A program made the position numbers and the translations under genes. From an uncultured Gammaproteobacteria bacterium (GTDB lineage: Bacteria; Pseudomonadota; Gammaproteobacteria; GCA-001735895): a stretch of 32,152 bases of DNA. The DNA lies in the NCBI GenBank assembly GCA_947260025.1, contig CAMYON010000039.1:1-32152 (forward strand), written 5' to 3'. The number at the start of each line of letters is the position of its first letter. Within the stretch, counting starts at the first letter, position 1. The notes beneath the pieces are model-generated. The model was not told the DNA's origin. It searched no databases and saw only the letters and a list, made by a program, of their open reading frames with translations. This document shows, piece by piece, positions 25,939-32,152 of this stretch.

Positions 25939-27153
25939 TCAGGCGATGGTGCCCTCTGCGCGCAGCTGCGCAAGCGCCATCGCATCCAGCGACAGCAGCC
26001 GACCCAGAACCTCGTCGGTATGCTGACCGAGTAGTGGCGGTGCCTGCCGGTATTCGATAGGGGTTTGCGACAATCGAATCGGGTTGGCGACACTCGCGAC
26101 CGAGCCCGCAAGCGGATGCTCGAGTTCGAGCCGCAGGCCGCGAGACTCAACCTGTGGATCGTCGAACACCTCGCCGATATTGTTGATCGGCCCGCAGGGA
26201 ATACCTTTCGCGTTTAACGCCTCCAGCCACTGCGCGCTCGATTTCTGCAGCATGATATCGGCGATCTGCGGAATCAATTCCAGCCGATGCTTGACGCGAT
26301 CGCTATTTTTACGAAAGCGTTCGTCCGCGGCCAGGTCCTGCCTGCCGGCAAGTTCGCAAAAACGTTCGAACTGCGCATCGTTACCGACCGCCAGGATTAT
26401 ATGACCGTCACCTGTCTGAAACGCCTGGTAGGGCACGATATTGGGATGCGCATTGCCCAGCCGCCCGGGATTGTTGCCGCTCGCAAGATAATTCATCGCC
26501 TGGTTGGCAAGCGTGGCCACCTGCACGTCGAGCAGCGCCATATCGATATATTGCCCTTCCCCGCTGGCGCGCTGATGAATCAACGCCGCCTGGATCGCGT
26601 TAGCCGCGTAGAGACCGGTCAACACGTCGGCCAGCGCCACGCCGATCTTCATCGGCTGCCCGTCGGCCTCGCCGGTCACGCTCATCATTCCGCCCATTGC
26701 CTGGATCATGAAATCGTAACCGGCGCGCGCGGCATAGGGGCCGGTCTGACCAAAACCGGTGATCGAACAGTAGACGAGGGCCGGATTAATCGCCTTCAGG
26801 CTGTCGTAATCGAGACCATATTTTTTTAGCCCCCCAACCTTGAAGTTTTCTATCAGCACGTCGCAATGACAGGCCAGCTCCTGTATCAGTGATTGCCCCT
26901 CGGTCTGGGACATATTGATACAAACCGAGCGCTTGCCGCGATTGGCACCGTGAAAATAGGCTGATTCGCTGGTCGGTCTGCCCTCCTCGTCCGGCATGTA
27001 GGGCGGCCCCCAGCCGCGGGTATCGTCACCGCTGCCCGGGCGTTCGATCTTGATAACTTCGGCGCCCAGATCGGCCAGCATCTGGCTGGCCCAGGGCCCG
27101 GCCAGGATGCGGCTCAGATCGAGAACCCTGAAACCGGCTAACGGTCCCGCCAT
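25939..27153 (-). CDS. Class III CoA-transferase (CaiB/BaiF), probably glutarate CoA-transferase
   Basis: Moves CoA between carboxylic acids through an aspartyl-CoA thioester. The 404-residue protein has the family opening AGPLAGFRVLDLSRILAGPWASQMLADLGAEVIKIERPG, then GDDTRGWGPP, NRGKRSVCINM, the ENFKVGGLKKYGLD segment and GYDFMIQAMGGMMSVTG, which carries the expected catalytic Asp. Its ATG directly abuts the gcdH stop (TAGATG). The pair gcdH plus CaiB-type transferase is the known glutarate activation-oxidation pair (as PA0446-PA0447 in Pseudomonas), so glutarate with succinyl-CoA as donor is the likely substrate. Confidence 0.9.
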   Translation of the reverse strand: MAGPLAGFRVLDLSRILAGPWASQMLADLGAEVIKIERPGSGDDTRGWGPPYMPDEEGRPTSESAYFHGANRGKRSVCINMSQTEGQSLIQELACHCDVLIENFKVGGLKKYGLDYDSLKAINPALVYCSITGFGQTGPYAARAGYDFMIQAMGGMMSVTGEADGQPMKIGVALADVLTGLYAANAIQAALIHQRASGEGQYIDMALLDVQVATLANQAMNYLASGNNPGRLGNAHPNIVPYQAFQTGDGHIILAVGNDAQFERFCELAGRQDLAADERFRKNSDRVKHRLELIPQIADIMLQKSSAQWLEALNAKGIPCGPINNIGEVFDDPQVESRGLRLELEHPLAGSVASVANPIRLSQTPIEYRQAPPLLGQHTDEVLGRLLSLDAMALAQLRAEGTIA

Positions 27154-28338
27154 CTAGAAAAATGCCTGGATGCCGGTCTGCGCCCGCCCGAGAATCAGGG
27201 CGTGAATGTCGTGCGTGCCCTCGTAGGTATTGACGGCTTCGAGATTCATCAGGTGACGAATGACGTGGTATTCATCTGACACGCCGTTACCGCCGTGCAT
27301 ATCGCGCGCAACGCGGGCGACGTCCAGCGCCTTGCCGCAGTTGTTGCGTTTCATCAACGACACCAGTTCGACCGGGCAGCGTTCGCTATCCATCAGGCGG
27401 CCCATTTGCAGGCAGCCCTGCAATCCGAGCGTGATTTCGGTTTGCATATCGGCAAGTTTCTTCTGCACCAGCTGGGTGGCCGCCAGCGGCCGCCCAAACT
27501 GGGTTCGATCCAGCGTATACTGCCGTGCCGCGTGCCAGCAAAACTCGGCGGCACCCATCGCACCCCAGGCGATGCCGTAACGCGCGCGGTTGAGACAACC
27601 GAACGGGCCTTTCAAACCTTCGACGTTCGGCAACAGGTTATCCTCCGGGACGAAGACATCCTGCATCACGATTTCACCGGTTACCGAGGCGCGCAACGAA
27701 AACTTGCCTTCGATCTTGGGCGTTGACAAGCCTTCCATGCCTCGTTCCAGGATAAAACCCCGGATCACGTCATTGAGCTTGGCCCACACCACCATCACGT
27801 CTGCAATCGGTGAATTGGTGATCCACATCTTCGCGCCCTTGAGCAGATACCCACCATCGGTGGCGGTCGCCGCGGTTTTCATGCTGGCGGGATCGGAGCC
27901 GGCATCGGGTTCGGTCAGACCAAAACAGCCTACCAGTTCCCCGGTCGCCAACCGGGGCAGGAACTTCTGTCGCTGCGCCTCGTTGCCGTAAGCAAAAATC
28001 GGGTGCATCACCAGCGAGGATTGAACGCTCATCGCCGAGCGATAACCGCTGTCGACGCGCTCGACTTCTCGCGCCACCAGGCCATAGGAGACGTAGTTGG
28101 CGCCGGCACAGCCGTAGTCTTCGGGGATGGTCGCGCCGAGCAATCCGAGCTCACCGAATTCGTTCATGATCTCGCGGTCGAAACTTTCTTCGCGGTTGGC
28201 CATCTGCACCCGCGTCATAAGCCGATCCTGGCAGTAGTCGCGTGCCGCGTCGCGAATCATGCGTTCCTCCTCGCTCAATTGCTGCTCGAGAAACATCGGG
28301 TCCTGCCAGTCGAAAGAAACTCGTTTTGTCTGCGTCAT
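27154..28338 (-). CDS. gcdH: Glutaryl-CoA dehydrogenase
   Basis: An FAD enzyme that oxidises and decarboxylates glutaryl-CoA to crotonyl-CoA in lysine, tryptophan and cadaverine breakdown. At 394 residues it has the acyl-CoA dehydrogenase layout: [14 protein letters not shown] (139-150), [16 protein letters not shown] (172-187), and the catalytic Glu373 in [33 protein letters not shown] near residue 98 contains the arginine that distinguishes glutaryl-CoA from other acyl-CoA dehydrogenases. It is transcribed from its own promoter with a palindromic operator, followed without a gap by the CoA-transferase. Confidence 0.95.
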   Translation of the reverse strand: MTQTKRVSFDWQDPMFLEQQLSEEERMIRDAARDYCQDRLMTRVQMANREESFDREIMNEFGELGLLGATIPEDYGCAGANYVSYGLVAREVERVDSGYRSAMSVQSSLVMHPIFAYGNEAQRQKFLPRLATGELVGCFGLTEPDAGSDPASMKTAATATDGGYLLKGAKMWITNSPIADVMVVWAKLNDVIRGFILERGMEGLSTPKIEGKFSLRASVTGEIVMQDVFVPEDNLLPNVEGLKGPFGCLNRARYGIAWGAMGAAEFCWHAARQYTLDRTQFGRPLAATQLVQKKLADMQTEITLGLQGCLQMGRLMDSERCPVELVSLMKRNNCGKALDVARVARDMHGGNGVSDEYHVIRHLMNLEAVNTYEGTHDIHALILGRAQTGIQAFF

Positions 28339-28356
28339 TGCTTTAGTTACCTGATT

Positions 28357-28370
28357 AATGTGATCACATT
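28357..28370. promoter_or_regulatory. 14-bp palindromic operator at the gcdH start site
   Basis: AATGTGATCACATT is a perfect 14-bp palindrome overlapping the downstream edge of the -10 box and the expected transcription start, 19 bases before the gcdH ATG. This is a typical place for a repressor of the GntR, TetR or MarR type. It is not a CRP site, since TGTGA and TCACA share the centre rather than being six bases apart. No matching regulator gene is in the window. Confidence 0.6.
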
Positions 28371-28396
28371 TTATCGACGACGGCGACTAATGTCAG
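28368..28396 (-). promoter_or_regulatory. Promoter for gcdH and CoA-transferase
   Basis: Minus strand: -35 CTGACA (28396-28391; five of six), 17-base spacer, -10 TAAAAT (28373-28368; five of six). Start near 28361, inside the palindrome. Confidence 0.7.
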
Positions 28397-28432
28397 CCAG
28401 AATCAGCGCTCATTAAACTATTAAAAACTTGC

Positions 28433-29725
28433 CTAACGCCGGCCCAGCAACTGCATCGCCAGGGTGCCGTAGCTGTAGTACCCCGCTCGAGCGGCACGCG
28501 ATTTTTCAAGGTAAAGCGCCTCGATCGGAAATGGAAAATCGTCCCGGTTGCCGCTGACGATAGTTTGCGCCAGGTGCTTGCCGATGACGCTGCCCGGACC
28601 GATGCCGCGCCCATTGTAGCCGGCCGGGGCCAACACACCCGGGGCCAGCAATTGAACGCGCAAAATCCTGCTCCGGGTTACACCGACCTGCCCGCTCCAC
28701 TGGTATTCCCACTCGACGCCCCGGGTTTGCGGAAACAGCCAGTCGCGGGTGCGCGTCATCCAGTTCGCGCGGATATTGCGCTGGAATCCCCGCAACCGGC
28801 CGGCGCTGCTCATGATGAGCCGCCCGTCCCCGTCGACGCGTGACGAGGTCAACATGAGCTGCGTGTCCCACAGGCCATGACGTTCGGGGATTATGCCGGA
28901 AGCGACGTCATCCGGCAGCGGCCGGGTAGCGCATTGAAAGATAAACACGGGCACCGTCGATTCGCGAACCTGCTGGCTGTTGCCGTCGGCGTAGGCATTG
29001 GTGGCAATGATCACCTGCTCGGCCGAAACCTCCCCCTGTGCGGTGGTCGCCAGCCAGCGATCATTCTTCCGCACCAGATCCTCGATTGCGGATTCCTGAA
29101 ACAGCTGCGCACCCTGGTCCATTGCCGCTCGTGCCAGCGAGCGGGCGTAATTCAGCGGCTGAATAGTAGCCGCCCCCGGATCATGGATTCCACCGTGCCG
29201 ATACACCGGTGAAGCCGAGATAGCCTGGGCCGACTCGCCGTCGATCATCTCGACCGCCGCGCCGATCTCCTGTAACTGTCGACAGCGTTCCTCCAGGGAT
29301 TTCAATGCGGCTGCATTGTGCGCGACATTGACGGTGCCGACCGGCTGCAGGTTACACTTCATCTGGTAACGGTTGACGAGCTCGGATACCAGCGCGGGTG
29401 AATCCCGCAGCGCCTGGTTGAAGCGCTCACCGGCTTCCTCGCCGAGTTCGCGGCGCACGTGATCCGGATTTTGCCAGACACTGGCGTTAACCAGGCCTGC
29501 GTTGCGCCCGGAGCCACCGAAACCGATACTTTTTGCCTCCAGCAAAACCACCGATACGCCCTGCTCTGCCAGATGCAGCGCGCTCGACAGGCCGGTGTAA
29601 CCACCGCCGACCACGAGCACGTCGGCCTGCAGCGACTGCTGCAACCGCTGTTCGACCGGATTCGCGATCGCGGTCGCACTCCAGAGCGATTGCTCCCCGG
29701 TATCCTGTGGCAAGTAATCTGACAT
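28433..29725 (-). CDS. FAD-dependent amine oxidase/oxidoreductase (PuuB-like, DAO family)
   Basis: A 430-residue flavoprotein with the dinucleotide-binding motif VLVVGGGYTGLSSALHLAEQG near residue 35, SIGFGGSGRNAGLVN, and the C-terminal APAGYNGRGIGPGSVIGKHLA of the D-amino-acid-oxidase/glycine-oxidase fold. The closest named relative by pattern is gamma-glutamylputrescine oxidase PuuB, but similar proteins oxidise other amines and amino acids. The neighbourhood (AguB, acetylpolyamine-deacetylase-like protein) favours a polyamine-derived substrate. I chose ATG 29723-29725 (MSDYLPQDTG) over a TTG six codons earlier; neither has a clear Shine-Dalgarno sequence. It is divergent from aguB. Confidence 0.85.
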   Translation of the reverse strand: MSDYLPQDTGEQSLWSATAIANPVEQRLQQSLQADVLVVGGGYTGLSSALHLAEQGVSVVLLEAKSIGFGGSGRNAGLVNASVWQNPDHVRRELGEEAGERFNQALRDSPALVSELVNRYQMKCNLQPVGTVNVAHNAAALKSLEERCRQLQEIGAAVEMIDGESAQAISASPVYRHGGIHDPGAATIQPLNYARSLARAAMDQGAQLFQESAIEDLVRKNDRWLATTAQGEVSAEQVIIATNAYADGNSQQVRESTVPVFIFQCATRPLPDDVASGIIPERHGLWDTQLMLTSSRVDGDGRLIMSSAGRLRGFQRNIRANWMTRTRDWLFPQTRGVEWEYQWSGQVGVTRSRILRVQLLAPGVLAPAGYNGRGIGPGSVIGKHLAQTIVSGNRDDFPFPIEALYLEKSRAARAGYYSYGTLAMQLLGRR

Positions 29726-29843
29726 ACGATGGCTTTGACCCAATGACAGCGGAATTGTGCTCGATAGCCGGTTTTATTGCTAGCCAAGGGGCGAAAAATC
29801 GATAAAAATCCCTGTTGTAAACCAGCAGTACGGAGTACCGACA

Positions 29844-30728
29844 ATGCCGATTTTAAGCGTTGCAGCCACGCAAATGACCTGCAGCTGGGATCTTCCCGCA
29901 AATCTCGAACGCGCCGAAAAACTGGTCCGCGAGGCGGCCGCCCGGGGTGCGCAGGTCATCCTGATCCAGGAGCTTTTCGAAGCGCCCTACTTTTGCATCG
30001 AGCAGGATGCCAGGCATTTCGAGCTGGCGACCACGGTCGAAGATAACCCGGCGATCAGGAAATTTCGGGCGCTGGCGCAGGAGCTCGGCGTGGTGCTCCC
30101 ATGCAGCTGGTTCGAACGCGCCAACCGCGCGTTCTACAATTCCCTGGCGATGATCGATGCCGACGGTTCGCTGCTCGGTGTTTATCGCAAGTCGCATATA
30201 CCCAACGGGCCGGGGTACCAGGAAAAGACCTATTTCAATCCGGGCGACACCGGGTTCCGGGTGTGGGACACCCGCTACGGCAGGCTTGGCGCCGGCGTTT
30301 GCTGGGATCAATGGTTCCCGGAAGCGGCTCGCAGCATGGCGTTGATGGGCGCGGAGTTACTGCTCTATCCGACCGCGATCGGATCCGAACCGCCGCCCGC
30401 GATCGCCCTCGATTCGAGCGGCCACTGGCAGCGCACGATGCAGGGCCACGCCGCGGCTAACATGGTCCCGGTGATCGCTTCCAACCGCATCGGCACCGAG
30501 CATGCCACCCAGGATCCGTCGCTGGAAATAACCTTCTACGGCCACTCGTTTATCGCCGACCACACCGGCGCCATTCTGTGCGAGGCCGACGATCACAGCG
30601 AGACCGTGCTGGTGCACGAGTTCGATATGCAGGCGATAAGCGAGTATCGCACCGCCTGGGGACTTTACCGCGACCGCCGACCGGATCTCTACCAAACGCT
30701 GGCAACCCTCGATGGCCGGGTCAGCTAG
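29844..30728 (+). CDS. aguB: N-carbamoylputrescine amidase
   Basis: A nitrilase-superfamily enzyme that hydrolyses N-carbamoylputrescine to putrescine, CO2 and ammonia, the last step of the agmatine route. The triad is complete: Glu43 (IQELFEAPYFC), Lys116 (YRKSHIPNGPGYQEK) and Cys153 (GVCWDQWFPEAAR). The QELFEAPYFC and SHIPNGPGYQEKTYF segments are those of AguB rather than of other nitrilases. 294 residues; GGAG lies eight bases before the ATG. The agmatine deiminase partner AguA is not in the window. It is followed 122 bases later by the acetylpolyamine-deacetylase-like gene on the same strand. Confidence 0.95.
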   Translation: MPILSVAATQMTCSWDLPANLERAEKLVREAAARGAQVILIQELFEAPYFCIEQDARHFELATTVEDNPAIRKFRALAQELGVVLPCSWFERANRAFYNSLAMIDADGSLLGVYRKSHIPNGPGYQEKTYFNPGDTGFRVWDTRYGRLGAGVCWDQWFPEAARSMALMGAELLLYPTAIGSEPPPAIALDSSGHWQRTMQGHAAANMVPVIASNRIGTEHATQDPSLEITFYGHSFIADHTGAILCEADDHSETVLVHEFDMQAISEYRTAWGLYRDRRPDLYQTLATLDGRVS

Positions 30729-30850
30729 GTACGGGCAATATCGGCTGCCCACCGGGCAACGAGCCAGCGGCGCCGTGCCACCACGCCTGCGCGCTCATTC
30801 GACATACCGGCTCATCAACCTGAACTACGAATCACTACCGGAGACTAGCG

Positions 30851-31882
30851 ATGCTGACTGTATTTACTGAACACCACGCACTGCGCGACGCCAAAACCGA
30901 GCTCTATGGCGGACTGCTGGTACCCCCCTTCGAATGCCCGGTGCGTGCCGAGCACGTCATCGAGCGCGTGCGCGAAGTCAAGCTGGGGGCAATCATCGCG
31001 CCGCAAAAATTCGACCTCGAGGCGATAACGCGTATTCACGACGCCGATTTCATCCGGTTTCTCGAAACCTGCTGGCAACAATGGAGCGCATCGGGCTACG
31101 AGGGCGAGGCAATCCCGACCTGCTGGCCGGCACGCGGGATGCAGCAGGAACGAGTGCCACAGCACATCGATGGCAAACTCGGGCATTATGCAATGGCCGC
31201 CGAAACCTCGATCTCCAATGGCACCTGGGAGGCGGCGCGCGCCAGCGTCGACGTTGCCTTGACCGCGCAGGCAGCAATGCGCGATGGCGCCCACGAAGCC
31301 TTCGCGCTATGCCGCCCGCCGGGTCATCATGCCGCGTCAGACATGTTCGGCGGCTACTGTTTCATCAATAACGCCTCGGTCGCCGCCCAGGCCTTTCTCG
31401 ATCAGGGCGCGGCGCGGGTGGCGCTGCTGGATGTCGACTTCCATCATGGCAACGGCAGCCAGGCGATTTTCTACGACCGCGACGACGTCATGTTCCTCTC
31501 GCTCCATGGGGATCCGAGCGACGCCTTTCCGCATTTTCTCGGATACGCCGACGAAACCGGCCAGGGCACGGGCGAGGGTTATAATCACAACTATCCAATG
31601 GGTCCGGGCACCAGTTTCGCCACCTGGGGCGCGGCGCTCGCAGACGCCTGCCAGAAAATCAGGAACTATGCGCCGGATGCGCTCGTGGTCTCGCTCGGCG
31701 TCGATACCTTCGAGCACGATCCGATTTCCTTTTTCAAGCTGTCGAGCGACGACTTCAAAAGATATGGCGCAACCATCGCACAGCTAAACCTGCCGACGCT
31801 TTTTATCATGGAGGGCGGCTACGCGGTCGAGGAAATCGGGCTCAACGCGGTCAATGTGCTCGAGGGCTACGAGGGCCGCTAA
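30851..31882 (+). CDS. Histone-deacetylase-superfamily amidohydrolase, probably acetylpolyamine deacetylase
   Basis: A zinc enzyme of the arginase/deacetylase fold. Catalytic residues are visible: the His pair 159-160 (RPPGHHA), zinc ligands Asp196 and His198 (DVDFHHGNG), Asp285 (GVDTFEHDP) and Tyr324 (EGGYAVEEIG). In bacteria such proteins act on acetylputrescine or acetylcadaverine (AphA/AphB of Pseudomonas) or other acetylamides. The N-terminal TEHHALRDAKTELYGG and the insert CWPARGMQQE near residue 91 resemble the acetylpolyamine group. GGAG lies seven bases before the ATG. 343 residues. Adjacency to aguB supports a polyamine substrate; the exact one is not shown by sequence. Confidence 0.88.
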   Translation: MLTVFTEHHALRDAKTELYGGLLVPPFECPVRAEHVIERVREVKLGAIIAPQKFDLEAITRIHDADFIRFLETCWQQWSASGYEGEAIPTCWPARGMQQERVPQHIDGKLGHYAMAAETSISNGTWEAARASVDVALTAQAAMRDGAHEAFALCRPPGHHAASDMFGGYCFINNASVAAQAFLDQGAARVALLDVDFHHGNGSQAIFYDRDDVMFLSLHGDPSDAFPHFLGYADETGQGTGEGYNHNYPMGPGTSFATWGAALADACQKIRNYAPDALVVSLGVDTFEHDPISFFKLSSDDFKRYGATIAQLNLPTLFIMEGGYAVEEIGLNAVNVLEGYEGR

Positions 31883-31883
31883 T

Positions 31884-31914
31884 ATCCGGGTCATTCCGGC
31901 GCAGTTGCCCGGAT
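31884..31914 (+). other. Inverted repeat just past the deacetylase-like gene
   Basis: ATCCGGG (31884-31890) and CCCGGAT (31908-31914) form a perfect seven-base stem with a 17-base loop two bases past the stop. There is no T-run, so it may be an mRNA 3'-end protecting hairpin rather than an intrinsic terminator. Confidence 0.4.
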
Positions 31915-32057
31915 GATGCCAGTAAGTTCCGTTCAACAGATCTGCCGTAAAATTGCCCCATATCAAGGTTTTCTGACGCTAGTTATCGATACTTCAAAAA
32001 ATAACGTGTAGGCTAACGGCCTTGGCAGAAAGTAGTAATCATCTGGAGTTTAAAACG

Positions 32058-32152
32058 TTGGACACGAATGACTACAAGCAGGTCCTGCTGGATATGAAAC
32101 AGGACATCACCAATCGCATCAATGCGATTGATCGGGATATCAGGCATGAAGG
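32058..32152 (+). CDS. 5' end of a small gene, possibly DksA/TraR-type zinc-finger protein
   Basis: Only 31 full codons are inside the window. The reading frame starts with TTG at 32058, preceded by GGAG nine bases upstream, and encodes DTNDYKQVLLDMKQDITNRI followed by NAIDRDIRHEG, a charged helical N-terminus. This resembles the opening coiled-coil helix of small DksA/TraR C4 zinc-finger proteins, which alter RNA polymerase or act as stress regulators, but the zinc finger that would confirm it lies beyond the end. The 175 bases before it hold the inverted repeat above and AT-rich sequence in which I see no convincing promoter. Confidence 0.5.
   Translation, partial: MDTNDYKQVLLDMKQDITNRINAIDRDIRHE

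Noticed and set aside
28360-28369. CRP (cAMP receptor) site in TGTGATCACA
   Set aside because: The half-sites TGTGA and TCACA abut, whereas CRP needs six bases between them.
30733-30750. GGGCA ... TGCCC inverted repeat after aguB
   Set aside because: Short stem, no T-run and a GC-rich setting; likely chance.

Overview
The window reads as core chromosome of a free-living gammaproteobacterium of moderate to high GC. The block cvpA-purF / dedD-folC-accD / trpF-truA / fimV / usg-asd / leuB-leuD-leuC / lysR follows the order known from Pseudomonas-type genomes, including metZ close to purF and a degenerate Asd paralogue (Usg) beside asd. LpxH indicates a Gram-negative outer membrane. Coding density is high, no intergenic gap exceeds 300 bases, and I saw no tRNA or rRNA gene, insertion sequence, prophage or CRISPR array.

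Layout: (1) 1-3.7 kb: cysS (-), then a membrane-anchored cyclophilin and lpxH (+), converging on a DUF455 ferritin-like gene (-). (2) 3.7-12 kb, all on the minus strand: transcription starts at a near-consensus promoter before truA and runs truA-trpF-accD-folC-dedD. A second promoter serves cvpA-purF and an L,D-transpeptidase-like gene. A third serves metZ-DUF455 through a ~140-base leader that resembles a SAM-II riboswitch aptamer followed by a hairpin over the ribosome binding site. (3) 12.2-15.9 kb: the very large acidic polar-hub protein FimV (-), ended by a strong intrinsic terminator. (4) 16-21.2 kb: leucine and aspartate-semialdehyde genes leuC-leuD-leuB-asd-usg (-), divergent from a LysR regulator. 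(5) 22.3-25.9 kb (+): a DUF2914 exported protein, a DUF1648-like membrane protein translationally coupled to a proline-racemase-family enzyme, and a 470-residue conserved protein of unknown function. (6) 25.9-31.9 kb, a catabolic section: gcdH plus a CoA-transferase (glutarate/glutaryl-CoA), a PuuB/DadA-like FAD amine oxidase, N-carbamoylputrescine amidase and an acetylpolyamine-deacetylase-like protein. Together these suggest use of polyamines and lysine-derived diamines. (7) The window ends inside a small gene that may encode a DksA/TraR-type protein.

The most interesting item is the metZ leader. It has a perfect -35 promoter, an aptamer-like fold beginning at the expected transcript 5' end, and a hairpin burying the Shine-Dalgarno sequence. 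Next come the gcdH promoter with a 14-bp perfect palindrome over its start site, the unknown 470-residue protein, and a probable dual-start cyclophilin.
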